Part shown: positions 1-9,007 of the stretch, piece by piece
Layout: the number at the start of each line of letters is the position of its first letter
Position numbering within the stretch: the stretch's first letter is position 1
Assembly: GCA_944392605.1 (NCBI GenBank)
Contig: CALXXE010000008.1
Coordinates: 32,881-96,880, forward strand
Source of the DNA: an uncultured Clostridia bacterium
Lineage (GTDB): Bacteria; Bacillota; Clostridia; TANB77; CAG-508
Length of the DNA stretch: 64,000 bases
Direction: 5' to 3'
Notes under the pieces: generated by a model
The model's input: only the letters and a program-made list of their open reading frames with translations
What the model was told of the DNA's origin: nothing
The model's database searches: none
Made by a program: the position numbers and the translations under genes

Positions 1-8
1 CTTTTCAT
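1..8 (-). CDS. Start of the next operon gene, cut by the window edge
   Basis: On the minus strand an AGAGAGGA ribosome-binding site (about positions 14-21) precedes an ATG at 8-6 followed by AAA. This is the start of another gene downstream of the AbiH-like gene in the same operon. From the operon order M-S-AbiH the expected partner is the restriction subunit HsdR, but only three codons are visible, so this is inference. Confidence 0.4.
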
Positions 9-49
9 ATAAATTTCCTCTCTTCCTATAACAATTTATATAATAAAAT

Positions 50-943
50 TTAATTATTTAAAAATTCTCCTGAATCAATAAAACAACTTTTGATTCCATA
101 ACTCATCCATTTATTAATTTCACTATCATTTAATTTGTATACGTAAATATTTTTATTTTTTATATTCTTTATTTTATCTATTATAGCTTCGTCCCCATAA
201 GGTGACATACCAAATACATCGATATTTTTTAAGTGCTCCAAGTCCTTATAAATATCTCTTCCTCTATATGGGAATAAATCGTCTGCAGGATATAAATTAT
301 CTCCTGGATACAAACCTTCGACAATATAGTTGTATTTATTAATGATATTATTAATTGGCATAAAGATAACATCTTTAAAATCAATTTTTATATAATCATT
401 TGTTTTAAACTTGCGATATTCAGCGTCATTGCTTAACACTCTTGACCCAATATCACAATATGAATTTATATATTTTTTAAAATTACCATGTAAATAGTTT
501 AAATTTTCGCTTTTATCCCAATCCTCAATATAATTTAATGTATATACATTATCATATTTTGTTGTTATTTTATTTATATATTCATCAGTTATTTTTGGAA
601 TTAGAAATACATTTTCTTTAAAAAATATTGATTTTATTGCAATCTCTCCTAATATTTCAGCTAATCTATAACTATCATTCCAAGTAAATTCTTTTTTTAG
701 TATTATTTCATTATAAATATATTGAAAGACTTTTCCTGCATTCTCTTCAATTCCCTCTTTAGGACATAATTGTTTAATTAGATTTTCCAAATTCATTTCA
801 TTTCGATCAACTAACCTATTAATTACATTCCAATAATCCGTTAAATTTTTTATAAATCTATCATATATCTCATTTGGTTTCAAAAATGAATTTTCTTTGT
901 AATTCGTTAAATTTAATCCGTTTCCTATTAATAAATTTCTCAT
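50..943 (-). CDS. AbiH-like abortive infection protein
   Basis: This 297-residue protein opens with a nucleotide-binding-like LLIGNGLNL motif (residues 4-12). It has a C-terminal segment DVFGMSPYGDEAIIDKI (about residues 241-257), which is the layout of the AbiH family of phage abortive-infection proteins. AbiH proteins are cytoplasmic and their target is not well defined. The gene starts 10 bases after hsdS and is followed by another ribosome-binding site, so it sits inside a type I restriction-modification operon, as defence genes often do. No transmembrane segment is evident. The family call rests on the N- and C-terminal motifs only; the middle is divergent. Confidence 0.6.
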   Translation of the reverse strand: MRNLLIGNGLNLTNYKENSFLKPNEIYDRFIKNLTDYWNVINRLVDRNEMNLENLIKQLCPKEGIEENAGKVFQYIYNEIILKKEFTWNDSYRLAEILGEIAIKSIFFKENVFLIPKITDEYINKITTKYDNVYTLNYIEDWDKSENLNYLHGNFKKYINSYCDIGSRVLSNDAEYRKFKTNDYIKIDFKDVIFMPINNIINKYNYIVEGLYPGDNLYPADDLFPYRGRDIYKDLEHLKNIDVFGMSPYGDEAIIDKIKNIKNKNIYVYKLNDSEINKWMSYGIKSCFIDSGEFLNN

Positions 944-953
944 TTTTCTCCTT

Positions 954-2168
954 TTAACATTTTATTTTATCTAAATCTATTTCACCATTCATTAACTTTG
1001 CTACTAATATATCTCTTAATTGTTCTAAGTTTGTATTTTCTTCTGAATTACTCACCATTATATTATTTATATTATAAAATAATGAATTAAAAATATTATT
1101 CTCATTTTCACTTAGTATATTTATTTCTTCATTTTCTAATAAACTATTTAAATCTAGATTTTTAATTCCTGTTGTTCCATTTTCATATAAAAACATTATA
1201 TTTTTATTATACAAATATCTTAAATTCATATAAAAAGCTGCTAAATACTTCTTATCTTTTAGTCTTATTGCTTTACAAAAATTAGTACATATCACGGGTA
1301 ATTTAAAAGATTGTTCTAATATAGGTGTAATATACACACTTCTTCCTGTAGACTGTGTTGGACTTCCTCCTGAAATTTCAATTACAATTTCATTTCCTGT
1401 TAATCTTTTTTTTCTTAAATTTTTTTCTAATATGAATCTATTGGGTGTTTTCCTCTTATTACCTTTATCCATTTCAGGAATATCTGCTCCTCTAATACAA
1501 ATAACTTCTTGATTATAATTTCCAGTCGGTTTGTCCTTTCCCCAATCTCCACCTACGGTTTCTTCTATCAATGTATTCATTTTGCATAAATGTTTTTTAG
1601 AATTATTAATGTATTTTTCTTTATAATATGTTTCTATAATTTCATACAAATTATTATTTATTTGATTATTTAATTCTATTTTTTTATCTATATTTGATAA
1701 TATTACAGCTATTTTTTCTTGAATTTCTATTGCTGGTAATGGTATATCTAATTCTTCTAAATCTTCTTTTGTTATTGATGGATAAGCACTTGTTGATGTT
1801 TCAGCTATAGCCTGCAATTTTTTAGTGTTTGATGGTAATGTTATGTATGCATATAAATACTCTGGCAAAATCTCTTTTTTGCATCTTAATACTACAAACC
1901 CTGTTGATACTACCATATTTTTTAACGTTTTTCTTAATATTCCATAATGACATAGGTTAGGTCTTACTGTTGAATAAATAATATCATTTTTTCTAACTAT
2001 TCTCTTTGCCCTACTTGGTGCATCATTTAACTTTAATTCTATAATATTATCTATCCTCCCCTCAGTTATATTGGATGTGTCTAGATAATTAATTGTGCAT
2101 TCTTTGTAGTTCTTATTAATATTTTCACTATTCATTTCTACCAAATCTTTTAATTTTTTATATTCCAT
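954..2168 (-). CDS. hsdS: Type I restriction-modification specificity subunit HsdS
   Basis: HsdS supplies the DNA sequence specificity of a type I restriction-modification complex. The roughly 404-residue protein shows two target-recognition regions. The first half ends in EDLEELDIPLPAIEIQEKIA, the classic conserved helix after the first recognition domain. The second recognition domain follows, and the protein ends with a short helix (LVAKLMNGEIDLDKI). The chosen ATG (2168) overlaps the end of hsdM, with an upstream in-frame TTG as a weaker alternative. The hsdM-hsdS overlap indicates translational coupling. The recognition sequence cannot be predicted from the sequence alone. Confidence 0.88.
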   Translation of the reverse strand: MEYKKLKDLVEMNSENINKNYKECTINYLDTSNITEGRIDNIIELKLNDAPSRAKRIVRKNDIIYSTVRPNLCHYGILRKTLKNMVVSTGFVVLRCKKEILPEYLYAYITLPSNTKKLQAIAETSTSAYPSITKEDLEELDIPLPAIEIQEKIAVILSNIDKKIELNNQINNNLYEIIETYYKEKYINNSKKHLCKMNTLIEETVGGDWGKDKPTGNYNQEVICIRGADIPEMDKGNKRKTPNRFILEKNLRKKRLTGNEIVIEISGGSPTQSTGRSVYITPILEQSFKLPVICTNFCKAIRLKDKKYLAAFYMNLRYLYNKNIMFLYENGTTGIKNLDLNSLLENEEINILSENENNIFNSLFYNINNIMVSNSEENTNLEQLRDILVAKLMNGEIDLDKIKC

Positions 2169-3660
2169 ACCCAATCGCCTCCAAGCTCTTTCTTATTTCA
2201 TCTTCTAACTTGTGAGATTCTTCAAATTGTTTTCCAAGCTCTATAGTTAAAGTTTTCATCTTTTCTTCAAAAGGAATACCATCATCTTCCTCTTCTTCTA
2301 CTCCAACATATCTACCAGGTGTAAGAACATAGTTGTTTTCTCTTATTTCATTAATTGTTGCCACTTTGCAAAATCCTGGCACATCTTCATAATGTTCATT
2401 GTTTTGGAAATTATGATATGTATCTGCTATTTTAGCAATATCCTTCTCATCTAACTCTCTTAATTTTCTTGTAACCATTTTTCCTAAGTTTCTAGCATCA
2501 ATAAATAAAGTCTTTCCTTTTTGTTTTTTATTTCTATTTAATATCCAAATACTACAAGGTATTGTAACTGTGTAGAATAAATTAGAAGGCATTGCTAAAA
2601 TACAGTCTACTAAATCAGCTTCTAGTATATTCTTTCTTATTTCACCTTCTCCACTTGTATCACTAGATAATGCACCATTTGCCAATATTACTGCCGCTTT
2701 ACCATTTATTGATAGTTTAGAAATCATATGCTCTAGCCAAGCATAGTTAGCATTTCCCTTAGGAGGTACTCCATATTTCCATCTTGGATCATCTAATAAT
2801 TTTTCTTGTCCCCAATCTGATATATTAAATGGTGGATTAGCTAATATAAAATCTGCTTTTAAATCTTTGTGTAAGTCATTTTGAAATGTATCATCTGCAA
2901 ATTTTCCTAAATTCCCTTCTATGCTTCTTATTGCTAAATTCATTTTAGCTAATTTCCAAGTTGTTGGATTTTTTTCTTGTCCATATATACTTAAATTATT
3001 TACATTTCCTTGATGTCTTTGTATAAATTTTAAACTTTGTACAAACATACCACCAGAACCACAACAAGGGTCATATACTCTACCTTCATACGGTTCTATC
3101 ATTTCTACCATTGTTCTAACTAAACAAGCTGGTGTATAGAATTCTCCACCTTTTTGCAATTCATTTGACGCAAATTGTCCTAAGAAATATTCATATATTC
3201 TTCCTAATAAATCTTTGTCTTGTGCTTCTTTACTTCCAATTCTTATATTGGTAAATATGTCTATTAATTCTCCTAAATTTACATTCTTATAATCTGGACT
3301 ATTATATTGTTTTATAAGTACACCTTTTAAACTTGGATTTTCTTTTTCTATTTCTTCTAATGCTTCATCTATAATTTGTCCAATATTGCTATCTTTTGAA
3401 TGTACATTTAAATATTCCCATCTAGCTTTTGTTGGTACATAAAATATATTATCTGCCACATAAGAATCTCTATCTTCTTCTAATCCATATCCTTCTTCAA
3501 CAAGTTCTTGATATTTTTCTTCAAAAGAATCAGATATATATTTCAAGAATATTAACCCTAATACTATAAATTTATAACTTGATACAGGTACAGCTCCTCT
3601 CATTTTATCTGCTGCTTCCCATAATTTTTTCTCTAGATCTTTTAATTCTTCTTCTTTCAT
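2158..3660 (-). CDS. hsdM: Type I restriction-modification DNA methyltransferase HsdM
   Basis: HsdM is the N6-adenine methylase subunit of a type I system. The 500-residue protein has the HsdM N-terminal helical domain (LWEAADKMRG...YKFIVLGLIFLKY), the SAM-binding motif DPCCGSGG near residue 200 and the catalytic NPPF near residue 280, all in normal order and spacing. The start at 3660 is chosen because AGAGGT lies seven bases upstream; an in-frame GTG at 3669 sits within that site. It is the first gene of a leftward operon followed by hsdS and an AbiH-like gene. Confidence 0.93.
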   Translation of the reverse strand: MKEEELKDLEKKLWEAADKMRGAVPVSSYKFIVLGLIFLKYISDSFEEKYQELVEEGYGLEEDRDSYVADNIFYVPTKARWEYLNVHSKDSNIGQIIDEALEEIEKENPSLKGVLIKQYNSPDYKNVNLGELIDIFTNIRIGSKEAQDKDLLGRIYEYFLGQFASNELQKGGEFYTPACLVRTMVEMIEPYEGRVYDPCCGSGGMFVQSLKFIQRHQGNVNNLSIYGQEKNPTTWKLAKMNLAIRSIEGNLGKFADDTFQNDLHKDLKADFILANPPFNISDWGQEKLLDDPRWKYGVPPKGNANYAWLEHMISKLSINGKAAVILANGALSSDTSGEGEIRKNILEADLVDCILAMPSNLFYTVTIPCSIWILNRNKKQKGKTLFIDARNLGKMVTRKLRELDEKDIAKIADTYHNFQNNEHYEDVPGFCKVATINEIRENNYVLTPGRYVGVEEEEDDGIPFEEKMKTLTIELGKQFEESHKLEDEIRKSLEAIGYGI

Positions 3661-3753
3661 TTTTTGCACCTCTAATTTTTATTTTTCCAGTATATTTATA
3701 TCATAAAACGACTTTTTTCTCAATAATTTTATGGTATTTTTTTCCTTTTAATG

Positions 3754-4698
3754 CTAATCTGTAATGCAAATCACATCAACTTCATCTTTCAAAAACTTTC
3801 TAATTTCTCCCAAGAAAAAATCATTACAAACGACTTTAAAGCTAGTATTACTAAAAAGACTACTATCTACCATATCATTAATCCAATCCATAATACTAAA
3901 ATCAACAAAAGGCATTGGAAAAATATATGTATATAAATCATCTTCCTTTTTGCAATATATTTCATATATGTATCCTTTTACTCTATAAATATCTTCTCCA
4001 AATACATTAATTATTCTATTTTTCATATAATCTTCATCTAGAATTTTCTTGAATATATCCCATATTTCTTTTTGATATAGAATTATATAATTCTCACTAA
4101 AATTTATATTTGTAAATTTTGGATGGTTTAGAAGCCATTCATTTTCTATAAATATAATTGCACCTCTAAAATTATTTTTATTTCTATCTAATTCCTTATT
4201 TATATACTTTAATTCTCTTGGTGTAATATCTTTATGCAGGAAATAGACTATATAAGATCTTTTGTAAAAATCCTCATTATTTTCTTGCCACCATCTTTTT
4301 TCTCTCGACATGACACCAATAAATCTATTACCTCTTTTAGTATAAGTATTTACACTACACCTCCAACTTGGCTCAAAGTACCATCCAGATAATTGTACTT
4401 TACAAGAAACATCACTAATTCTTTCCATTCTCTTTTTATAAGTTTCATTTCTATTTATATTTCTATAGCCTAATCCTATTTTATTTAAATAGCTTTTGCC
4501 TTTTCTTCCTAATACAACTTTTCCATATAATCGTTCTACAAACTCACCCTTTGCTAAACTTGCTAATCTATTTTTATAATAATATTTTGAGTCATAAAAT
4601 AATTTAACGTTTTCATTTGTGATAATTCCATATTCGGATAAATACATTATAAAATTAAAATCTCTATTTCTTAAACATATCCTCTTTTCCTTTTCCAC
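3754..4698 (-). CDS. Winged-helix protein, replication-relaxation-like
   Basis: The 314-residue protein starts with a winged-helix-like region (about residues 8-70: RDFNFIMYLSEYGIITNENV...RLASLAKGEFVERLYG). This resembles the replication-relaxation and MobC-type families found on plasmids and integrative elements. The rest is charged and aromatic without a motif I recognise. It lies between the replication genes and the restriction operon, with about 270 bases upstream that hold a structured hairpin. A role in replication or mobilisation of the element is inferred from context only. Confidence 0.4.
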   Translation of the reverse strand: MEKEKRICLRNRDFNFIMYLSEYGIITNENVKLFYDSKYYYKNRLASLAKGEFVERLYGKVVLGRKGKSYLNKIGLGYRNINRNETYKKRMERISDVSCKVQLSGWYFEPSWRCSVNTYTKRGNRFIGVMSREKRWWQENNEDFYKRSYIVYFLHKDITPRELKYINKELDRNKNNFRGAIIFIENEWLLNHPKFTNINFSENYIILYQKEIWDIFKKILDEDYMKNRIINVFGEDIYRVKGYIYEIYCKKEDDLYTYIFPMPFVDFSIMDWINDMVDSSLFSNTSFKVVCNDFFLGEIRKFLKDEVDVICITD

Positions 4699-4753
4699 TT
4701 AAATCACCTCCTACCATTTTTACATTTCTGCCTATCTTCCAACTTACTTCTAT

Positions 4754-4795
4754 GCGACAGAAGACACAAGATTACCATCTTGTGCCTCCAGTCGC
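4754..4795. repeat. Nested hairpin in an intergenic region
   Basis: A perfect 8-bp stem (CACAAGAT / ATCTTGTG, 4765-4772 and 4777-4784, four-base loop) is enclosed by an outer 5-bp stem GCGAC / GTCGC (4754-4758 and 4791-4795). No U-run follows on either strand, so it does not look like a simple terminator. It lies between a replication-relaxation-like gene and a RusA-like gene of the integrated element. It could be a small RNA, a replication or transfer origin hairpin, or an RNA processing site. Confidence 0.45.
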
Positions 4796-4902
4796 CCTTT
4801 CATGTATTTATATGTTTTTTCTGTTATGTACTCCCTACCTATGTACAATTTTCAAATACAAAAAATGTCTATTTTGCTTTATTTTTAGGTATTTCTATAT
4901 TT

Positions 4903-4983
4903 ATTAAAAAGTGTGATTTTTTGAAAGTCCTAAAAGTGTGACTAGTTGGATATTTTAAAATTGATTAATAATCACACTTTTTC
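4903..4983 (-). terminator. Inverted repeat after the RusA-like gene
   Basis: AAAAAGTGTGATT (4903-4915) and its complement AATCACACTTTTT (about 4970-4982) flank a spacer with a further GTGTGACT copy near 4935. The right arm overlaps the stop of the RusA-like gene. The structure could end transcription leftward, with the internal copy offering an alternative fold. Confidence 0.4.
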
Positions 4984-5595
4984 AAAATATTCTTTTGGAT
5001 TTATATTACAAATATTTTGAATATTTCTTTTTTCTCCAATAAATATTTTTATATAATTTCCTCTGTCATTAATTCCTTCTAACATATAGCTTACATACTT
5101 AATATTATCATCTGTAATAAGTCCACCATAAACAAATCCATTAAAAATATATCTTAGATCTCTATTATCTATATCCCAATTATTTCTTGGCACACTTACT
5201 TGTACTCTAATAATAACTTCTTTATTAGTGAATAACCCTTTGTACTTTTCTCCTATTGCTTGGCAAGTATTCTCTAATCTTTTATTATTATATGGTGTTC
5301 TTACTGGTGGCAATAATTCATGTATCTTTATTTTTAAGATTTCATTTGAATATTCACTTTCATACTGACTTATACCATCTTCTTTTCCTGGTAAGGGTTC
5401 TTCTCCTATTAATGGTCTTTTTAGTTTTATACATTTATATATCGCATTTCTAAATAATTCTGTTCTGTATAAAACTTGATAAATATTGTGTTCGTTTACA
5501 TCATCCTGCATATATTTATTTGCAACATCTAAAAACTCACTTAATCTTTTTCTAAAGTTATTTCTATCATATGTTGCAATTCCTCTTTCAAACAT
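4972..5595 (-). CDS. RusA-like endonuclease (Holliday junction resolvase family)
   Basis: This 207-residue protein carries the RusA-type signature NNWDIDNRDLRYIFNGF followed by GGLITDDNIKYV (about residues 135-165). It has the paired acidic residues D-x-DN and DD that bind catalytic metal in RusA resolvases. RusA resolves branched DNA during phage replication and recombination. The gene is longer at its N terminus than typical RusA (about 120-140 residues). It follows the DnaC-like and replisome-organiser genes in the same direction, which fits a phage-type replication module. Confidence 0.6.
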   Translation of the reverse strand: MFERGIATYDRNNFRKRLSEFLDVANKYMQDDVNEHNIYQVLYRTELFRNAIYKCIKLKRPLIGEEPLPGKEDGISQYESEYSNEILKIKIHELLPPVRTPYNNKRLENTCQAIGEKYKGLFTNKEVIIRVQVSVPRNNWDIDNRDLRYIFNGFVYGGLITDDNIKYVSYMLEGINDRGNYIKIFIGEKRNIQNICNINPKEYFEKV

Positions 5596-5685
5596 TTTTA
5601 CCTCCTTCCTAGCTATTTTTCTTATTATCCATCCAATTTATATTCCATCACTATAAATAGCTACATTATTTTCGAACTTTATATT

Positions 5686-6552
5686 CTATAATCTTTCCCC
5701 TTTGCATTCCACTCTATAGCACATATTAGATAATCTTGATATTATAGAATCTGTTGTTTTACATACTTTGTTTGGTATGCTTAATCTTTGTTTTAAAGCT
5801 TCCATATCATAATTTGTTGTTATAATAAATGGTAGCTCATTTATCAATCTTTCATTTATAATTGCAAATAATTTAGATAACAACCAATCATTCATTGATT
5901 CTACTCCTAAATCATCTATCACTAATAAATCTACTTTTGTATATAATTTTGTTAATTCACTTTCTGTATGATCCTTATAACATATAGCATACTTTTCCAC
6001 TAATTGTGTTAATGTTCCAAATATTATTGGTACATTATTCTTTAATAATTCATTACATATCGCCATTGAAATATGTGTTTTTCCTGTTCCATTTTTTCCT
6101 ACAAATATAATTCCTTTTTTCATATCATTAAACTCTGTTAAAAATTTTTGAGCTGCTAATTTTGTTTTTATATTTTGCTCATCTGTAATAAAATTTTCCA
6201 AAGTCTTTTGTTTAAATTGTTTTGTTATAAATTCTATTCCATAATATTGTTTGATTTTTTTGTTATATTCTTGTTTTCTAAACTCTTCATATTGTTTCAT
6301 TAATTCTTCTTGTAATTTTTCTTTTGCTTTTTCTCTTTCTTCTATTGATTGTTTACAATTACATTTTTCATTTTCTATAAATACATTTATAGTTTTATTT
6401 ATTGGATTTAATATTCCTCTTGGCTTTAAAACTTTATTACAATATTTGCATCTAGTTTCCTTAGGTATATTTGCTTTTATTGGATAACCATTTTGTAAGA
6501 TTTCCTCTAAGCTATATAAAGTCTTTGATTTTTCCATAACTCTGCTCTTCAT
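5686..6552 (-). CDS. DnaC/IstB-like helicase loader ATPase
   Basis: The 288-residue protein has an N-terminal cysteine cluster (CKYCNKVL...CNCKQS, residues about 36-64) and a AAA+ core. The core shows Walker A GKNGTGKTH, Walker B LLVIDDLG and an arginine-bearing SRLSNMC near the C terminus. These are the features of DnaC/DnaI-type proteins that load replicative helicase. GGAGG lies eight bases before the ATG at 6552. It overlaps the replisome-organiser gene by 41 bases, so the two are coupled. Confidence 0.88.
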   Translation of the reverse strand: MKSRVMEKSKTLYSLEEILQNGYPIKANIPKETRCKYCNKVLKPRGILNPINKTINVFIENEKCNCKQSIEEREKAKEKLQEELMKQYEEFRKQEYNKKIKQYYGIEFITKQFKQKTLENFITDEQNIKTKLAAQKFLTEFNDMKKGIIFVGKNGTGKTHISMAICNELLKNNVPIIFGTLTQLVEKYAICYKDHTESELTKLYTKVDLLVIDDLGVESMNDWLLSKLFAIINERLINELPFIITTNYDMEALKQRLSIPNKVCKTTDSIISRLSNMCYRVECKGERL

Positions 6553-6988
6553 CTTCTACACCTCCTTCTGTTTTTATTTCTTTTTTTAATTCTTTTTCTC
6601 TTTCTATATCCGCATTTTTTACATCTTTTGTGGAATCTTTTTTAGTATGTACGCCTTTCTCCTGTAGATTTTGATACTTATTCCAATTTTTTATTTTATA
6701 TCCATATTCATCTTGTATAATCATGCTATATTCCTGGAAAATATCTAGTGCATTCTCTATACTTTTCTGATTTCTACCCATATGATGTGCTAATGTTTCT
6801 ATGGTAAAAAACTTATTTTCACTTATTTTTAAATATCCTCCAGATTCACAATTTGCTGCTATTGCTAAACAATTTATAAAAATTACAATAAGTCTATCTC
6901 CATCTTTTTTTCTCTTAATTTGTTTGATTTTTTCATTGTCAAAAAAATTGTTGTAAAACTTAAACCAATATCTTTTTCCTCCTTTCAC
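6512..6988 (-). CDS. Phage replisome organiser / replication initiator
   Basis: The 158-residue protein begins KRYWFKFYNNFFDNEKIKQI, matching the N-terminal domain of phage replisome organisers that bind the origin and recruit a DnaC-like loader. A winged-helix segment (TIETLAHHMGRNQKSIENAL) follows, with a charged tail rich in K and E. The likely start is GTG at 6988, preceded by TAGGTGAT; an AAAGGAGG inside codons 2-4 has no start codon after it. Partner of the downstream DnaC-like ATPase. Confidence 0.78.
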   Translation of the reverse strand: MKGGKRYWFKFYNNFFDNEKIKQIKRKKDGDRLIVIFINCLAIAANCESGGYLKISENKFFTIETLAHHMGRNQKSIENALDIFQEYSMIIQDEYGYKIKNWNKYQNLQEKGVHTKKDSTKDVKNADIEREKELKKEIKTEGGVEDEEQSYGKIKDFI

Positions 6989-7024
6989 TAATAATCACCT
7001 ACTTTCTTAGTAAAATACTTCTTT

Positions 7025-7264
7025 TTAAAAATTAGAAAAATCATATTTTACTTTTTTCTTTGGTTCTTCTAGACTATCTTGAATATATTTGTCTAGAATT
7101 TCTTTCGTGAATAGTGTTTTAGATTCAATTTTGTAATATGGTATTTTCTTTTCTCTTACTAATTTACGAATTAGCCAATATGAAATACCCAAATATTCTG
7201 CTGCTTCTACTGAATCTAAAACTCTTTTTTCTTTTGTGTTTTCATTTAAATTCTCACTATTCAT
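7025..7264 (-). CDS. xis: Excisionase-family helix-turn-helix protein
   Basis: A 79-residue protein with a MerR/Xis-type helix-turn-helix near residues 16-60 (SVEAAEYLGISYWLIRKLV, then REKKIPYYKI and TKEILDKYI). Small proteins of this type assist the integrase in excision or act as early regulators. It is the first gene leftward from the divergent control region opposite the XRE repressor. Directionality-factor function is inferred from its size and position; no target site was verified. Confidence 0.6.
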   Translation of the reverse strand: MNSENLNENTKEKRVLDSVEAAEYLGISYWLIRKLVREKKIPYYKIESKTLFTKEILDKYIQDSLEEPKKKVKYDFSNF

Positions 7265-7440
7265 AGTTAATCACCTCCCATCTGCTTTGTTTAAAACAAA
7301 AACATTGTTGTTTTGTTTTAAAACATTTTATTTGTATTTTTGTTTTTTGTCAATACATTTTAAAAATATTTTTGTTTTAATTATTTACAAATATAAATTA
7401 TTGTTTTATAATGTTCTCATAAAAATATATTGGAGTGTTT
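7265..7440. promoter_or_regulatory. Divergent repressor control region with repeated operators
   Basis: The 176 bases between the excisionase-like gene and the XRE repressor are rich in a repeated GTTTAAAACAAAAAC / GTTTTGTTTTAAAAC motif. Two copies face each other around 7288-7324, with related TTTTGTTTTAA and TTGTTTTATAA variants further right. Such clustered symmetric sites are typical operators of a phage-type repressor that controls both divergent promoters. Binding is inferred. Confidence 0.6.
7385..7413 (+). promoter_or_regulatory. Sigma-70-type promoter for the XRE repressor
   Basis: TTTACA (7385-7390) and TATAAT (7408-7413) are separated by 17 bases and lie about 28 bases before the repressor ATG. 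The -10 box overlaps an operator-like TTGTTTTATAAT, consistent with autoregulation. Confidence 0.7.
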
Positions 7441-8439
7441 ATGATGAATATAAATTTTAGTGAAAAATTAAAGCAATTACGAAAAAATAAAGGTATTACA
7501 CAACAAGCATTAGCCAATGCTATTGGAGAAAAAAGATCTAGTATTGCAAATTATGAATCTAACAATTCCACACCAGGATTTGAAATTTTAAATAAATTAT
7601 CTAACTATTTTAATGTGCCTGTTGGATACTTAACAGGAAAAACTAATTCTTTAGTTAGTGAATATAGTTTTAAAACTTTAGAAGATTATATTAACATTTT
7701 ACCTAACCAAAAACCTTTATGGTTAAAAATAAAAAATCCAATTAAATATTCTTCTTTTTCTGGAGATGAAGTTTATGGACCTAATCAAAATTCTAAAATT
7801 ATATTTTTTAATCCTCTTGATGAAAAAGAGAAAAATTCAAGAATATATTTAGAATTTCTCGCTATAAATTCTTATGCAGGAAATAGAGAAAAATTTTATA
7901 AAGCTCTTTATGACTTTGCATGTAAATATGGTTTTTTTGGAGAAGTTTTTGAATCAACAAACGAAAACTTTAATTATTCTTTTCCTATTTTTAAACCATT
8001 TGAAATAGGAATATTTGATACTGTTTATTATAATCCTTCTTTATTTCAATTTGATTTAAACTTTAAAACAGTAGATTTTCCTGGAAAAGATAAATATAAG
8101 ACTATATTAGAAAAGCATAAAATTACTGGATATTTTGAACCTATATCTTGCTATATGGATTATTTATCAGAAATGCACCGTTTACTTTACAACTTATCTC
8201 GTGATAATAGTTTATTAGAAAAAACTTTAGAACAAATTTCTTATAGAACTGGTGGAATTAGAAAACGTTTTGTAAAAACTGACACAGGTGAAATTGTAGA
8301 AGGCATCTCTTATAAATCTTTGCTTTCTTTGATGTATTATGAATTGTTTTTAGATATAAAAAATGGTAATATTCCAAATTACTGTTTTGACTGTCAAAAA
8401 TTTTATTTGCCTGATAGTAAGCATAAATGTAAAAAATAA
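7441..8439 (+). CDS. XRE-family transcriptional repressor with C-terminal extension
   Basis: Residues about 6-62 form a Cro/CI-type helix-turn-helix (LKQLRKNKGITQQALANAIG...IANYESNNSTPGFEILNKL). The remaining 270 residues do not match a peptidase or oligomerisation domain I can name. They end in a small cysteine cluster (CFDCQKFYLPDSKHKC). TTGGAGTG precedes ATG codons at 7441 and 7444. As the divergent gene of the control region it is the likely lysogeny or maintenance repressor of the element. The 332-residue length exceeds simple phage repressors, so it may sense a signal through the C-terminal domain. Confidence 0.75.
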   Translation: MMNINFSEKLKQLRKNKGITQQALANAIGEKRSSIANYESNNSTPGFEILNKLSNYFNVPVGYLTGKTNSLVSEYSFKTLEDYINILPNQKPLWLKIKNPIKYSSFSGDEVYGPNQNSKIIFFNPLDEKEKNSRIYLEFLAINSYAGNREKFYKALYDFACKYGFFGEVFESTNENFNYSFPIFKPFEIGIFDTVYYNPSLFQFDLNFKTVDFPGKDKYKTILEKHKITGYFEPISCYMDYLSEMHRLLYNLSRDNSLLEKTLEQISYRTGGIRKRFVKTDTGEIVEGISYKSLLSLMYYELFLDIKNGNIPNYCFDCQKFYLPDSKHKCKK

Positions 8440-8458
8440 AATGTCTGGAGGTTTTAGA

Positions 8459-8968
8459 ATGCCTAATTTATATGTGATTACAGGACCAGCTGGAGTCGGT
8501 AAGAGCACCGTATCCAAAAGATTAGCACAAAATCTTAGTAAATCAGCTTTAATTGAAGGAGATGAAATTTATCATCAAGTTATTGGTGGTTATATTCCAG
8601 CTTGGAAAGATGGAAACCATTTACAAACTTTCTGGAAAGTTTGTATAAATATAGTTAGAAGTTATTTGGAAGATGGCTTTGATGTAGTATTTAATTATAT
8701 AGTTACACCAGAAAATTTAGCATTATTGAAAAATGAATTTAAAAATTACACTATAAAATTTATTGTTTTATTAGTTGATAAATCAACTTTACTTTTAAGA
8801 GACAAAGAACGTCCTCTAGATTGTCAAATGAAAGAACGTTGTATTACCTTATTAATTAATTTTAAAAATAGAAATTACAATATTAATAATATTTTAGATA
8901 CAACTAATTTATCTATTGAAGAAACTATAAATTTAATACAAAATAATAATAATTTTATATTAAAATAG
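8459..8968 (+). CDS. AAA_33-type P-loop small-molecule kinase
   Basis: The 169-residue protein begins with a Walker A motif, ITGPAGVGKSTVSKRLA, and continues with IEGDEIYHQV, as in chloramphenicol-phosphotransferase-like and shikimate-kinase-like enzymes. It ends with a DTTNLSIEETINLI signature common in this group. GGAGG eight bases upstream supports the ATG at 8459 rather than a longer in-frame start. It is the first of five rightward cargo genes between repressor and integrase. The substrate is unknown; phosphorylation of an antibiotic, nucleoside or sugar is possible. Confidence 0.75.
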   Translation: MPNLYVITGPAGVGKSTVSKRLAQNLSKSALIEGDEIYHQVIGGYIPAWKDGNHLQTFWKVCINIVRSYLEDGFDVVFNYIVTPENLALLKNEFKNYTIKFIVLLVDKSTLLLRDKERPLDCQMKERCITLLINFKNRNYNINNILDTTNLSIEETINLIQNNNNFILK

Positions 8969-9007
8969 CAATTACTATAAAATATCTATAATGCAGGAGT
9001 GGTATTA

